Origin: JANXVV01 sp038230975
GTDB taxonomy: Bacteria > Planctomycetota > Phycisphaerae > Tepidisphaerales > Tepidisphaeraceae
Reading direction: 5' to 3'
Assembly: GCA_038230975.1 (NCBI GenBank)
Contig: JBBRMF010000191.1
Span: forward strand, 1 to 10,215
DNA: 10,215 nt
Shown here: positions 1 to 5,551 of the stretch, piece by piece
Layout: every line of letters starts with the position of its first letter
How positions within the stretch are numbered: the stretch's first letter is position 1
The notes under the pieces: generated by a model
What the model was told of the DNA's origin: nothing
Seen by the model: only the letters and a program-made list of their open reading frames with translations
Database searches by the model: none
Position numbers and translations under genes: made by a program

Positions 1-4
1 ATTC

Positions 5-90
5 ACTCCAAATGCCTTTCTTGTCTGCGGGTATCAACAACACAACAGACGGCGAAGTTCGCCAAAAGACAGGCATTTGGAGTTATTTTT
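5..90 (+). terminator. Long stem-loop with T-tract; likely intrinsic terminator of a gene left of the window
   Basis: Positions 5-17 (ACTCCAAATGCCT) are the exact reverse complement of 71-83, giving a 13-bp perfect outer stem. Inside the loop is a second small palindrome at 51-63 (GGCGAA/TTCGCC). The outer stem is followed at once by TATTTTT (84-90), which gives the terminator shape on the + strand. No such T-tract lies on the other side, so the direction is +. The gene it would serve lies outside the window. The loop is long for a classical terminator, so a tiny MITE-like element with 13-bp terminal inverted repeats is the alternative. No target-site duplication is visible at its edges. Confidence 0.55.
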
Positions 91-312
91 GTGAACAATC
101 GCTGATCGAGGCCGTCGGTAACACGCTGGTTTAAGGACTAGTTGGAAACTTGAAGACTCAGGTCAGACTTATGCAGAGTGGAAAGAGCAGCAGGTAGCCG
201 CCGCCGAAGGCCAATTGTATGCTCCATCAATCAACTGAATGAGCTTCCTGATATCAACTTCAATTTCTGCGGGACACTTACGAATACAGAGCGTAGTTGA
301 ACGCAACACATC

Positions 313-600
313 ATGAAAATTATATTGACTCCCGAGATTGAGACCCGCTTGCAAGCCGAAGCATCGCGCCAGGGAATTCCGGTGAATGACTTCGCGAAGA
401 AATTGATCGAAACAGCGTTATTAAGACCTTTACCTGATTACGCCACGATTGCTTTGCTTGACAGATGGGAGCAAGAACAAGCGACCGATGATCCTGAGGA
501 AATTGCCCGTCGCCAGCTCGAAATTGAAAAGTTTAAGGAAGGCATGAATCGGAATCGTCTCGAAATTGAAGGAGCGGAATCAAACCCGGTCTACCCATGA
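313..600 (+). CDS. Small ribbon-helix-helix-like antitoxin (VapB-type), apparently without its toxin
   Basis: The product has 95 residues. The N-terminal 40 residues (MKIILTPEIETRLQAEA, then RQGIPVNDFAKKLIE) have the strand-helix-helix pattern of ribbon-helix-helix antitoxins: a short beta strand that would contact DNA and two amphipathic helices for dimerisation. The rest (about 45-95) is acidic and charged. It contains TDDPEEIARRQ and ends FKEGMNRNRL...NPVYP, a tail I associate with antitoxin-like proteins in planctomycetes and cyanobacteria; this is family recall, not a search. The only plausible start is ATG 313; no good Shine-Dalgarno precedes it. The stop overlaps a following ATG (ATGA, 597-600), as in coupled antitoxin-toxin pairs. 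The downstream frame (MRMIVV...) loses any PIN-domain resemblance after six residues and runs into a palindromic repeat. If it is an antitoxin, it would bind its own promoter and neutralise a toxin that is missing here. Confidence 0.65.
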   Translation: MKIILTPEIETRLQAEASRQGIPVNDFAKKLIETALLRPLPDYATIALLDRWEQEQATDDPEEIARRQLEIEKFKEGMNRNRLEIEGAESNPVYP

Positions 601-640
601 GAATGATTGTCGTATGTGGGAAACAATCCAGCTCCCAAAA

Positions 641-714
641 ATTTAGCCGGTCTCGCTGGCGAGCCGTGTCTGGAAAACTTCGTTCCCCGACACGGCTTAC
701 AACCGAGACCGGCT
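641..714. repeat. Palindromic repeat family A, copy 1; probable terminator for the small minus-strand gene
   Basis: This is a two-stage hairpin. Positions 645-655 (AGCCGGTCTCG) pair perfectly with 704-714, and 662-670 (AGCCGTGTC) pair perfectly with 689-697. They are separated by a symmetric 6/6 internal loop, and the 18-nt apical loop can pair further. Read on the minus strand, the hairpin starts 10 nt after the stop of the gene at 725-799 and is followed by AAATTTTT, so it can act as an intrinsic terminator in that direction. The left arm with its flank (641-670) matches the reverse complement of 8546-8574 at about 24 of 30 positions (one gap), so this is a dispersed element rather than a one-off terminator. 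Confidence 0.7.
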
Positions 715-724
715 CATCAAACTC

Positions 725-799
725 CTACTTCTTCGCATCTTTCTTATCCTGCTTCGGCTTCTTCACTTCTTTTTTCCGGACTTTATTGCCTTTACCCAT
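725..799 (-). CDS. Tiny lysine-rich protein, 24 residues (MGKGN...KKPKQDKK type)
   Basis: Reading the minus strand from ATG 799-797 gives MGKGNKVRKKEVKKPK followed by QDKKDAKK and a TAG stop at 727-725. A strong Shine-Dalgarno AGGAG (806-810 on the + strand, complement) lies six bases before the start. Twelve of the 24 residues are Lys or Arg, there is no hydrophobic segment, and the peptide is predicted to be disordered. Small proteins beginning M-x-K-G-N followed by a KKPK stretch occur as unnamed hypothetical proteins in several phyla. I recall this pattern, but no function is established. The charge suggests nucleic-acid or ribosome contact (inference only). A hairpin with a T-tract begins 10 nt after the stop. 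The gene is too short for most gene callers and convergent with the antitoxin gene at 313-600. Confidence 0.6.
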   Translation of the reverse strand: MGKGNKVRKKEVKKPKQDKKDAKK

Positions 800-883
800 G
801 ATGGTCTCCTGTTCAAATGTGCGCGGTGCGGACAAGCTCACATAAGCTTGCCGTGTAAATCCTAACCCCGACTCGCAGGTAAA

Positions 884-1078
884 TCACCTCTTCGGCCCCT
901 TGCCTCTTCTCCGCGGTGACTTCGCAAGCAGCGCCTTCTCCTTCCGCGAAGCGATATTCCCCAGTGATTCCGGCTTTAGAACCTTCCGCGCCCGGTCCGA
1001 CTGCTTACCCCGCTGCACGATCATCGCCCTGATGATGATGTACGACCAGCGCAAATCCGCCCAACTGAACTCGCGCAT
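884..1078 (-). CDS. Small basic protein of unknown function, 64 residues; 5' end uncertain
   Basis: From ATG 1078 the product starts MREFSWADLRWSYIIIRAM and ends in a very basic tail (SPRRRGKGPKR). A TTG at 1090 would add four residues. Third codon positions on this strand are mostly G or C, as in neighbouring genes, but the opposite strand is also open here (about 900-1121), so coding on this strand is not certain. No Shine-Dalgarno precedes either start. Instead a good one (GGGGAG, 1128-1133) precedes an ATG at 1119 in another frame that runs only ten codons to a TGA at 1087-1089. That pattern could be a leader peptide or a frameshifted 5' end. No family recognised. It follows the minus-strand gene at 1140-1463 and may share its transcript. 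Confidence 0.4.
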   Translation of the reverse strand: MREFSWADLRWSYIIIRAMIVQRGKQSDRARKVLKPESLGNIASRKEKALLAKSPRRRGKGPKR

Positions 1079-1086
1079 GGCCCGAG

Positions 1087-1119
1087 TCAAATACGACTTA
1101 ATTCTTCGACATACCGCAT
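1087..1119 (-). other. Ten-codon ORF with good ribosome site: leader peptide or displaced 5' end of the 884-1078 gene
   Basis: On the minus strand, GGGGAG (1128-1133) sits eight bases before ATG 1119, and the frame reads MRYVEELSRI then TGA. The next downstream frame (from 1090 or 1078) carries the longer 884-1078 ORF in a different phase. The best ribosome site in this stretch belongs to the short frame. Either a one- or two-base indel between about 1090 and 1110 has split a protein of roughly 78 residues, or the two are separate. Sequence alone does not decide. Confidence 0.3.
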
Positions 1120-1139
1120 AGTTTAAACTCCCCTAAATC

Positions 1140-1463
1140 TTAAAACCGCATTCCGTTCTTAACTTCCGCCACGAAATTCCCTTTTGCCTTTCGTCGTTTC
1201 GGCCTAATCCACCAGGCAAAGCCTAAACACAACATCGCTTCAAAAACTGATTCTCCGATCGCGCCGAGGCGTTCATACCAGGTAACCAGTTCGTAACGAA
1301 AATGCCGACCCAGCAATCGACCTTCGATCGCAGATGCGATTCCCATACCGATGCGAAAGACTGCCAAGAAAATGAGGAACGCAACGAACAGCCCCCTCAA
1401 TACCGCCCAGTTCTCAAATGGCGGTCTTTCTTCCGGGTGAAAATAGTCCAATTTGTGTTTCAC
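1140..1463 (-). CDS. Small membrane protein, unknown function, 107 residues
   Basis: Begins at GTG 1463; an in-frame stop lies three codons upstream, so this is the first usable start. The ribosome site is weak. Residues 1-19 are hydrophilic (MKHKLDYFHPEERPPFENW). Residues about 21-46 form a strong hydrophobic segment (VLRGLFVAFLIFLAVFRIGM...), and about 68-86 a second, shorter one ending in AWWIRP. A positively charged tail (RPKRRKAKG) follows. Two membrane passes with the basic tail in the cytoplasm is the simplest topology. No domain family recognised. The + strand is also open across the start region but encodes nothing with a recognisable pattern there. The possible small gene at 884-1078 lies downstream on the same strand. 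Confidence 0.6.
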   Translation of the reverse strand: MKHKLDYFHPEERPPFENWAVLRGLFVAFLIFLAVFRIGMGIASAIEGRLLGRHFRYELVTWYERLGAIGESVFEAMLCLGFAWWIRPKRRKAKGNFVAEVKNGMRF

Positions 1464-1523
1464 TTCGAGTTACATTCCAGCAAACATGGCAAAGTACGAC
1501 AGCGCTAACGCTTCTCGGTAGTA

Positions 1524-1536
1524 TGTCTGACAGACA
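1524..1536. promoter_or_regulatory. Odd palindrome upstream of the first ThuA gene; possible operator
   Basis: TGTCTGACAGACA is a perfect 6-1-6 inverted repeat about 90 nt before the ThuA start at 1625. It lies in the 161-nt gap between the divergent genes starting at 1463 (minus) and 1625 (plus), where an operator would be expected. Two small hairpin-capable palindromes flank it: AGCGCTAACGCT at 1501-1512, and GCGCT/AGCGC at 1554-1567. No regulator gene is nearby, and a 13-nt palindrome can occur by chance. Confidence 0.25.
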
Positions 1537-1624
1537 ACGATTAGATCGTGACGGCGCTTTGGAGCGCTGGTTTCAATCTTATGGCTTTTATGATGACCGG
1601 CCGATCGCCGGGGATGGAGACGAA

Positions 1625-2494
1625 ATGATCCGACCCAAATTCTGGTCCCGCACCGCCACCGCATTCACCCTCTTAGCCACCACTTTCCTCGGCCTGGCAA
1701 ATACTGCCCGCGCGGAAGATGAGAAACCCATCCGTGCCCTGTTCATCTGTGGCGGATGCTGTCACGACTACATGAAGCAAAAGGACATCATCACCCAGGG
1801 AATTTCCGCCCGGGCCAATGTCGTCTGGACGATCGCCTACGATCCGGACAAAGGCACGAAGCACTTGAACCCCGTTTACGAAAACCCGGACTGGGCCAAG
1901 AACTTCGACGTGATCGTTCACGATGAATGCACGGCAGATGTGACGGATATGCCCATCATCGACAACATCCTCAAACCCCACAAGGAAGGCCTGCCCGGCG
2001 TCGTGCTGCATTGCGGCATGCACTGCTATCGCAGCGCGGGCTGGCCAAAAGTAATCACCCCCTGGTTTGAATTCACCGGCCTGCAAACCACCGGTCACGG
2101 GGCACAAATCCCAATTGCGATCAACTTCATCGATCAGGAAAGCCCCGTTACCAAGGGTCTGGAAAACTGGACGACGATCAACGAAGAACTCTACAACAAC
2201 ATCGCCGGTGCCGTACTGCCAACCGCCCACGCGCTGGCCCATGGCAAACAGACGCGCAAGGTCTATCCGAAAAAGGACGGCAAGGAAGACAAGACCGCAG
2301 AGCCCAAAGTAGTGAGCGATGAGACGACGGTCGTCTGGACCAATCTTTACAACAACAAGGCGAAGGTCTTTGCCACGACGATCGGCCACAACAACGAAAC
2401 CTGCGCCGATCCCCGCTACCTCGATCTGGTCACCCGCGGCCTGCTCTGGTCCGTCGGTAAGCTCGACGATGCCCATCTCAAAACCGTCAAGTAA
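1625..2494 (+). CDS. Exported ThuA-domain protein (trehalose-utilisation ThuA-like, class I glutamine-amidotransferase fold)
   Basis: The product has 289 residues. ATG 1625 is preceded by GGAGA with a 4-nt spacer and opens a signal peptide (basic MIRPKFWSR, hydrophobic core about 11-25, cleavage after ARA at residue 30). The frame is open further upstream, but that extension would bury the signal peptide. The mature part has the ThuA-like alternating fold: RALFICGGCCHDY (37-49, first strand and loop), DVIVHDEC (95-102), GVVLHCGMHCYR (125-136, nucleophile-elbow-like position) and ATTIGHNNET (about 250-259) before the final helix. ThuA proteins are linked to disaccharide use, but planctomycetes carry many exported paralogues with no proven reaction. 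The signal peptide places this one outside the cytoplasm. C42, C45, C46, C102, C130 and C134 make it unusually Cys-rich around the putative active pocket. It probably shares a transcript with the SMP-30-like gene 115 nt downstream. Confidence 0.85.
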   Translation: MIRPKFWSRTATAFTLLATTFLGLANTARAEDEKPIRALFICGGCCHDYMKQKDIITQGISARANVVWTIAYDPDKGTKHLNPVYENPDWAKNFDVIVHDECTADVTDMPIIDNILKPHKEGLPGVVLHCGMHCYRSAGWPKVITPWFEFTGLQTTGHGAQIPIAINFIDQESPVTKGLENWTTINEELYNNIAGAVLPTAHALAHGKQTRKVYPKKDGKEDKTAEPKVVSDETTVVWTNLYNNKAKVFATTIGHNNETCADPRYLDLVTRGLLWSVGKLDDAHLKTVK

Positions 2495-2504
2495 CCCATT
2501 CTAC

Positions 2505-2580
2505 TTTTAGCGGCAGTGCCGAAGGCATGCGTTCTTCTTCAGTTCAAAGAAAATGCGTGCCTTCAGCACTGCCGCCAAAA
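2505..2580. repeat. Palindromic repeat family B, copy 1, between the ThuA and SMP-30 genes
   Basis: The left arm 2510-2531 (starts GCGGCAGTGC) and right arm 2554-2575 (ends GCACTGCCGC) pair over 22 positions with one mismatch and two G-T wobbles. Flanking TTTT (2505-2508) and AAAA (2577-2580) extend the symmetry. The loop is about 22 nt. It starts 15 nt after the ThuA stop. There is no T-tract after the hairpin on the + strand, so it is more likely an RNA-processing or stability element, or a REP/MITE-like repeat, than a terminator. The right arm with its flank resembles 7361-7395 at 26 of 35 positions. Confidence 0.7.
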
Positions 2581-2609
2581 AATTCATCTCCGTAAAATAA
2601 GGAAATCCC

Positions 2610-3533
2610 ATGAAGCACGTCATCTGCATATTTGCGCTGTTCATTACGCTGATCGCACACGCCGAAGAATCCGACAAACTCAGCGCCATTCTCGTCCCCG
2701 GTGACGACTGGCAACCCGTCGTCACCGGCCTCGGTTTCGCCGACGGCCTCTCCTGTGACGCGACCAACGGCAACATCTTTTTCTGCGACCTGAAAGCCAC
2801 CGCGGCCACGAAACCCGCAACCTATCAGCTCACGCCCGATGGCGCTAAAACCACCGTCTTCGAAGGTGCCCACAGCGGCACCCGGCCCAGCGGCGACTAC
2901 AAAACCCTTTTCGCCATCGGTGCTAAAAAAGTGGTCGGTTACGCCCTTCCCAACGGCCCGGAAACCGTGCTCGCCGAAAACATCGGCACCAATGATCTGG
3001 TCGCCACGCGCGAAGGCCGTGTCTATTTCACCGGCAACGGCAAAGGCCAGGTCACGAGGGTCGATGCAAAAACCAAAGAAGTGAAAGCCGCCGATGTCGG
3101 TCATCTGAAAAACCCCAATGGCATCGGTCTGTCCCCCGATCAAAAAACGCTCATCGTCAGCGACTACAACGGCATCAACGTCTGGACCTTCGCCATCCAA
3201 CCCGATGGCTCACTGACCGACCCCAAGCCGCTCATGACGATGAAAGCCCCCGAGAAAAACCCGGATGTCGCCGGGGGGGATGGAATGGCCATCGACTCTG
3301 CCGGCCGCGCCTATGTCACGACGTCATTGGGCCTGCAAATCTTCGCCCCCACCGGTGAACGGCTCGGCATTCTCCCCAAGCCCAAACCCAACGCCCCCCT
3401 CGTCAGTTGCACCTTCGGTGGAAAAGATCTGAACTACCTCTACATCGCCAACGGCGACACGATCTACCGCCGCAAAACCCAGGTGAAAGGCGTGTCGTTC
3501 GTATCCGCTTCGGAATCGCCGGAAAAAAAGTGA
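2610..3533 (+). CDS. Exported SMP-30/gluconolactonase-like beta-propeller protein
   Basis: The product has 307 residues. ATG 2610 follows AAGGAAA, and residues 1-18 are a signal peptide ending AHA. The body is a six-bladed-propeller type sequence of the SMP-30/gluconolactonase/LRE group, whose members hydrolyse sugar lactones at a divalent metal. Landmarks are FADGLSCDATNGNIFFCD (43-60), GTNDLVATREGRVYFTG (126-142), NPNGIGLSPDQKTLIVSD (168-185) and GGDGMAIDSAGRAYVTT (from 222). By comparison with human SMP-30, N170 and D224 fit two metal ligands and N128 the substrate-side Asn. The usual first-blade Glu ligand (EGP motif) appears as Asp (D45-G46). Length and layout look complete. It lies 115 nt downstream of ThuA on the same strand with matching C-ending codon use. 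Sugar-lactone hydrolysis in the periplasm is likely; the substrate is unknown. Confidence 0.85.
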   Translation: MKHVICIFALFITLIAHAEESDKLSAILVPGDDWQPVVTGLGFADGLSCDATNGNIFFCDLKATAATKPATYQLTPDGAKTTVFEGAHSGTRPSGDYKTLFAIGAKKVVGYALPNGPETVLAENIGTNDLVATREGRVYFTGNGKGQVTRVDAKTKEVKAADVGHLKNPNGIGLSPDQKTLIVSDYNGINVWTFAIQPDGSLTDPKPLMTMKAPEKNPDVAGGDGMAIDSAGRAYVTTSLGLQIFAPTGERLGILPKPKPNAPLVSCTFGGKDLNYLYIANGDTIYRRKTQVKGVSFVSASESPEKK

Positions 3534-3542
3534 GCGCTCGGG

Positions 3543-3548
3543 TATAAT
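3543..3548 (+). promoter_or_regulatory. Possible -10 box for the broken DUF4058 gene
   Basis: TATAAT lies 30 nt before the DUF4058 start codon, just after the SMP-30 stop. No good -35 hexamer is visible at the expected distance, and upstream bases overlap the end of the SMP-30 coding region. A single -10 match is weak evidence in this phylum. Confidence 0.25.
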
Positions 3549-3577
3549 CCTCCGACGTTCAGCCACCGGAGATTGAC

Positions 3578-4391
3578 ATGAACAAAAGGCCCTTCCCAGG
3601 AATGGACCCATACCTGGAGGTCCGTTGGCGAGATGTGCATCATAGCCTTTGTACTTACGCCGCTGACAATAATTAAGCTCAACTTTCTGGAGGTTTGGTT
3701 GCCCGGGTCAACGAACGATTGGTCTTCGATTTATCGCAGGAGCAACTGTGGTCAATTTTCCCGGAAGTGATGGTCGTTCAACGCCGTGGAAAATGGAGTT
3801 ATAGGAGAATTGACCCCGGACGCCGGAGTCGCGCTCGCCGAACCCATCGAAATCCAAATGCCCGAGCAGATTTCCGAAGGCTTCATTGAAATCATCGACG
3901 CGCGGTCTGGAGGCAAGCTGATCACCGTCATCGAGTTTCTCTCGATGACGAATAAAATTCCCGGTCCCAGTCGCGTAGCGTACGATAAAAAAATAGCCGA
4001 ACTGGTCGAAGCGAGCGTCAACGTCGTTGAGATCAATCTGCTTCGCTCCGGCCAACCGCTCCCGTGGATTCTCGGAGTCAGTGTTCCCCGCCGGGCTCGA
4101 ACAACGTATCAGGCAATGGTTCGAAGAGCCTGGGATACCGAGAAATTCCTCTACTACCCGATGCCGCTGCAACCGCGGTGGATGGAGGTGGATGTGTCGG
4201 GGGTGCGTGTCGAGGGGACGCGGCACTTCGGTGGGCCGTGGCTGGCGATGCAGTTGAACGGCAGGCTCGGGCTCAAAACGTTGCTCGACCAATTGATGCC
4301 TGTCGGTCGTGAGGATGCGCCGTGGTCGATCGCTTCGCGGGTGATTCATCTGGATAAAGGGAAGTTTGTGGAGGCGGAACCCGTTCATTGA
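3578..4391 (+). pseudogene. DUF4058 family gene, disrupted by an in-frame stop and a frameshift
   Basis: ATG 3578, with CCGGAG just upstream, starts MNKRPFPGMDPYLEVRWRD followed by VHH, the hallmark N-terminus of DUF4058 proteins. The frame is interrupted by TAA at 3674-3676 (after YAADNN) and resumes in the same phase with AQLSGGLVARVNERLVF. A phase change follows at the AAAA run 3790-3793. Removing one A joins MVVQRRG to NGVIGELTPDAGVALAEP and on to FIEIIDARSGGKLITVIEFL, SMTNKIPG and VNVVEINLLRSG, all typical of the family. The stop at 4389-4391 gives a reconstructed length of about 270 residues, normal for DUF4058. The family's function is unknown, and it is common and often multi-copy in planctomycetes and cyanobacteria. 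Two independent lesions favour a real pseudogene over sequencing error. Expression of only the 3' part (from about 3786) cannot be excluded. The strand composition also changes within this gene near 4150. Confidence 0.85.
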
Positions 4392-4410
4392 TCGTTTCGA
4401 ATTCAAGATA

Positions 4411-4461
4411 AATGAACGCCAAGACGCGGAGAACGCCAAGGAAGAAACGCCAAGAAGACGC
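4411..4461 (+). repeat. Purine-rich short tandem repeat (family D), ACGCCAAG units
   Basis: ACGCCAAG occurs three times at 4416, 4433 and 4447 (spacings 17 and 14), embedded in GA-rich bases such as ACGCGGAGA. It lies in the 137-nt gap between the DUF4058 pseudogene and the second ThuA gene. Similar AACGCCAAGACGC/GAGAACGCCAAGG phrases recur between genes in many planctomycetes and verrucomicrobia in my experience. I know no established function. The 17-nt spacing is shared with the copy at 7326-7358. Confidence 0.6.
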
Positions 4462-4528
4462 TTGACCATGGAGTATGCGAAGACTGCTCCGTTGGATGAT
4501 ACTCTTTATAATCGGTGAGAAATTGAAT

Positions 4529-5257
4529 ATGCGTAATTTTTTTTTCGCAGTCGTGATTTTCTCGGTCTGCATTGCGGTTTCATCGTTGCGCGGTGAGGCA
4601 CCGGCATCTGGAATCAGTGTGTTGATCGTCGGGGGTGGAAGCTCGCACGATTTCAACAAGTGGTACAAGGAAGCGGATTCGAAAATTTTGTCCGAGGCGA
4701 AAGATCCGGCTTTTACGCCGAGCTATACGGACAAAATCGATGAAGCGGCGAAACAGATCGTAGCGGTCGACGCCCTGCTGCTACCGACGAATCAGCTTGA
4801 GTTTTCGGCGGCATCGATCCAGGCGGCGTTGCAGGCGCGGGTGGAGGTGGGCAAGGGAATTCTGCTGCTGCACGCCGGGACGTGGTACATGTACAAAGAT
4901 TGGCCGGAGTACAACCGCACATATGTTGGTGGCGGAGCAAAGAGCCATGACAAACCCGCCGAGTTTGAGGTGACTGTCACGCAGCCCAATCACCCGCTGA
5001 TGAAGGGCGTGCCGGCGAAATTTAAAGTGATCGATGAGCTCTATCACATGATCCCGGATCCGCAGGGAGCCGAGATCGAAGTGCTGGCCACCGCGACCAG
5101 CCCGATCAGCGGGAAGACGTTTCCGAGCGTGTGGATTGTCAAAAATACCAAGGCCCGGATCGCGGCGATTGCGATCGGGCATGATGGGCGGGCGCATGAT
5201 CTGGAGGCGTATCAGACGATGTTGAGGAATGCTACGGCGTGGGTGGCGGGGAAGTAG
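4529..5257 (+). CDS. Second exported ThuA-domain protein
   Basis: The product has 242 residues from ATG 4529. The frame is open for 18 codons upstream, but 4529 is chosen because it starts a signal peptide (MRNFFFAVVIFSVCIAVSS, cleavage near residues 22-26) and a GGTGA lies about ten bases upstream. A TATAAT at 4507-4512 would leave only a very short leader. ThuA-type features are ISVLIVGGGSSHDFNKW (29-45), DALLLPTN (81-88), GKGILLLHAGTWYMYKDWP (108 on), SVWIVKNTKARIAAIAIGHD near the C-terminus, and a final helix ending VAGK. The elbow-like segment is LLLHAGTWY, whereas the first ThuA protein has VVLHCGMHC, so the two are divergent paralogues, not a recent duplication. The codons favour G-ending forms, unlike the C-ending first copy. 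Its role is probably extracytoplasmic carbohydrate-related metabolism; substrate unknown. Confidence 0.85.
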   Translation: MRNFFFAVVIFSVCIAVSSLRGEAPASGISVLIVGGGSSHDFNKWYKEADSKILSEAKDPAFTPSYTDKIDEAAKQIVAVDALLLPTNQLEFSAASIQAALQARVEVGKGILLLHAGTWYMYKDWPEYNRTYVGGGAKSHDKPAEFEVTVTQPNHPLMKGVPAKFKVIDELYHMIPDPQGAEIEVLATATSPISGKTFPSVWIVKNTKARIAAIAIGHDGRAHDLEAYQTMLRNATAWVAGK

Positions 5258-5296
5258 GGGTTGGCTCAGAAGCTTTCAGGATTAAGAATTAGAGTA

Positions 5297-5333
5297 ACCA
5301 CAGATGAACGCAGATACACACAGATCAGAAGAC
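5297..5333 (+). repeat. Purine-rich short tandem repeat (family D-like), CAGAT units
   Basis: CAGAT recurs at exact 10-nt steps (5301, 5311, 5321) in an ACCACAGATGAACGCAGATA context. This ACCACAGATGAACGC phrase is familiar as a dispersed intergenic repeat in many bacteria, including planctomycetes and verrucomicrobia. It lies in the 294-nt gap after the second ThuA gene. The same gap holds a direct repeat GATCTGTA (5349 and 5361) and a hairpin at 5462-5486, but no gene that I can support. Confidence 0.55.
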
Positions 5334-5461
5334 TTACCAGATAGATTAGATCTGTATTTTGATCTGTAGGAGTTGGAATTAATTGTACCGGAAGAAGGGT
5401 TGAGGATGTTTTTTATTTTTTTGTTAGGTTGCCGGTGAAGATCTTCGGAGCGAACTCTGTT

Positions 5462-5486
5462 GCCTTCGCTTAAGCATAAGGAAGGC
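5462..5486 (+). other. Stem-loop upstream of the DUF4304-like gene
   Basis: GCCTTC (5462-5467) pairs with GAAGGC (5481-5486). After a single bulged G, CTTA pairs with TAAG around the loop AGCA. This gives ten base pairs in 25 nt, located 66 nt before the start of the 5552 gene. No T-tract follows on either strand, so it is not an obvious terminator; a 5'-leader structure is possible. Confidence 0.35.
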
Positions 5487-5551
5487 TTCGATTCTCGATA
5501 GGATTCCACATTGCACATCTGTTCATTTAAAAAGCGAATGAGGGTAAACAC

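Noticed and set aside
122..238. + strand open frame ending in SGQTYAEWKEQQVAAAEGQL
   Set aside because: It looks like a protein C-terminus, but it has no start codon with a ribosome site, an upstream stop at 119-121, and no family I recognise. At best it is a gene remnant, so 91-312 is left as non-coding.
1418..1624. Upstream extension of the first ThuA reading frame (starts at 1418 or ATG 1523)
   Set aside because: It would place about 34-69 residues ahead of a clear signal peptide. ATG 1625 has its own GGAGA ribosome site, and no ribosome site precedes ATG 1523.
1673..2476. 267-codon open frame on the minus strand
   Set aside because: It is fully antisense to the ThuA gene, which has recognisable motifs. 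Open antisense frames are expected from C-ending codon bias in G+C-rich genes.
3543..4200. Replication origin at the GC-skew reversal
   Set aside because: The C-rich to G-rich direction fits an origin, but I see no DnaA-box cluster, no AT-rich unwinding stretch and no dnaA or dnaN nearby. The sharp change within one gene suits a rearrangement better.
4507..4512. TATAAT as a firm promoter for the second ThuA gene
   Set aside because: No -35 hexamer at 16-18 nt. The TTGACC at 4462 is about 39 nt away, and the resulting leader would be only about ten bases.
5281..5333. CRISPR array
   Set aside because: CAGAT units recur every 10 nt with no spacer-sized intervals or 25-40 nt repeats, and no cas genes are present.
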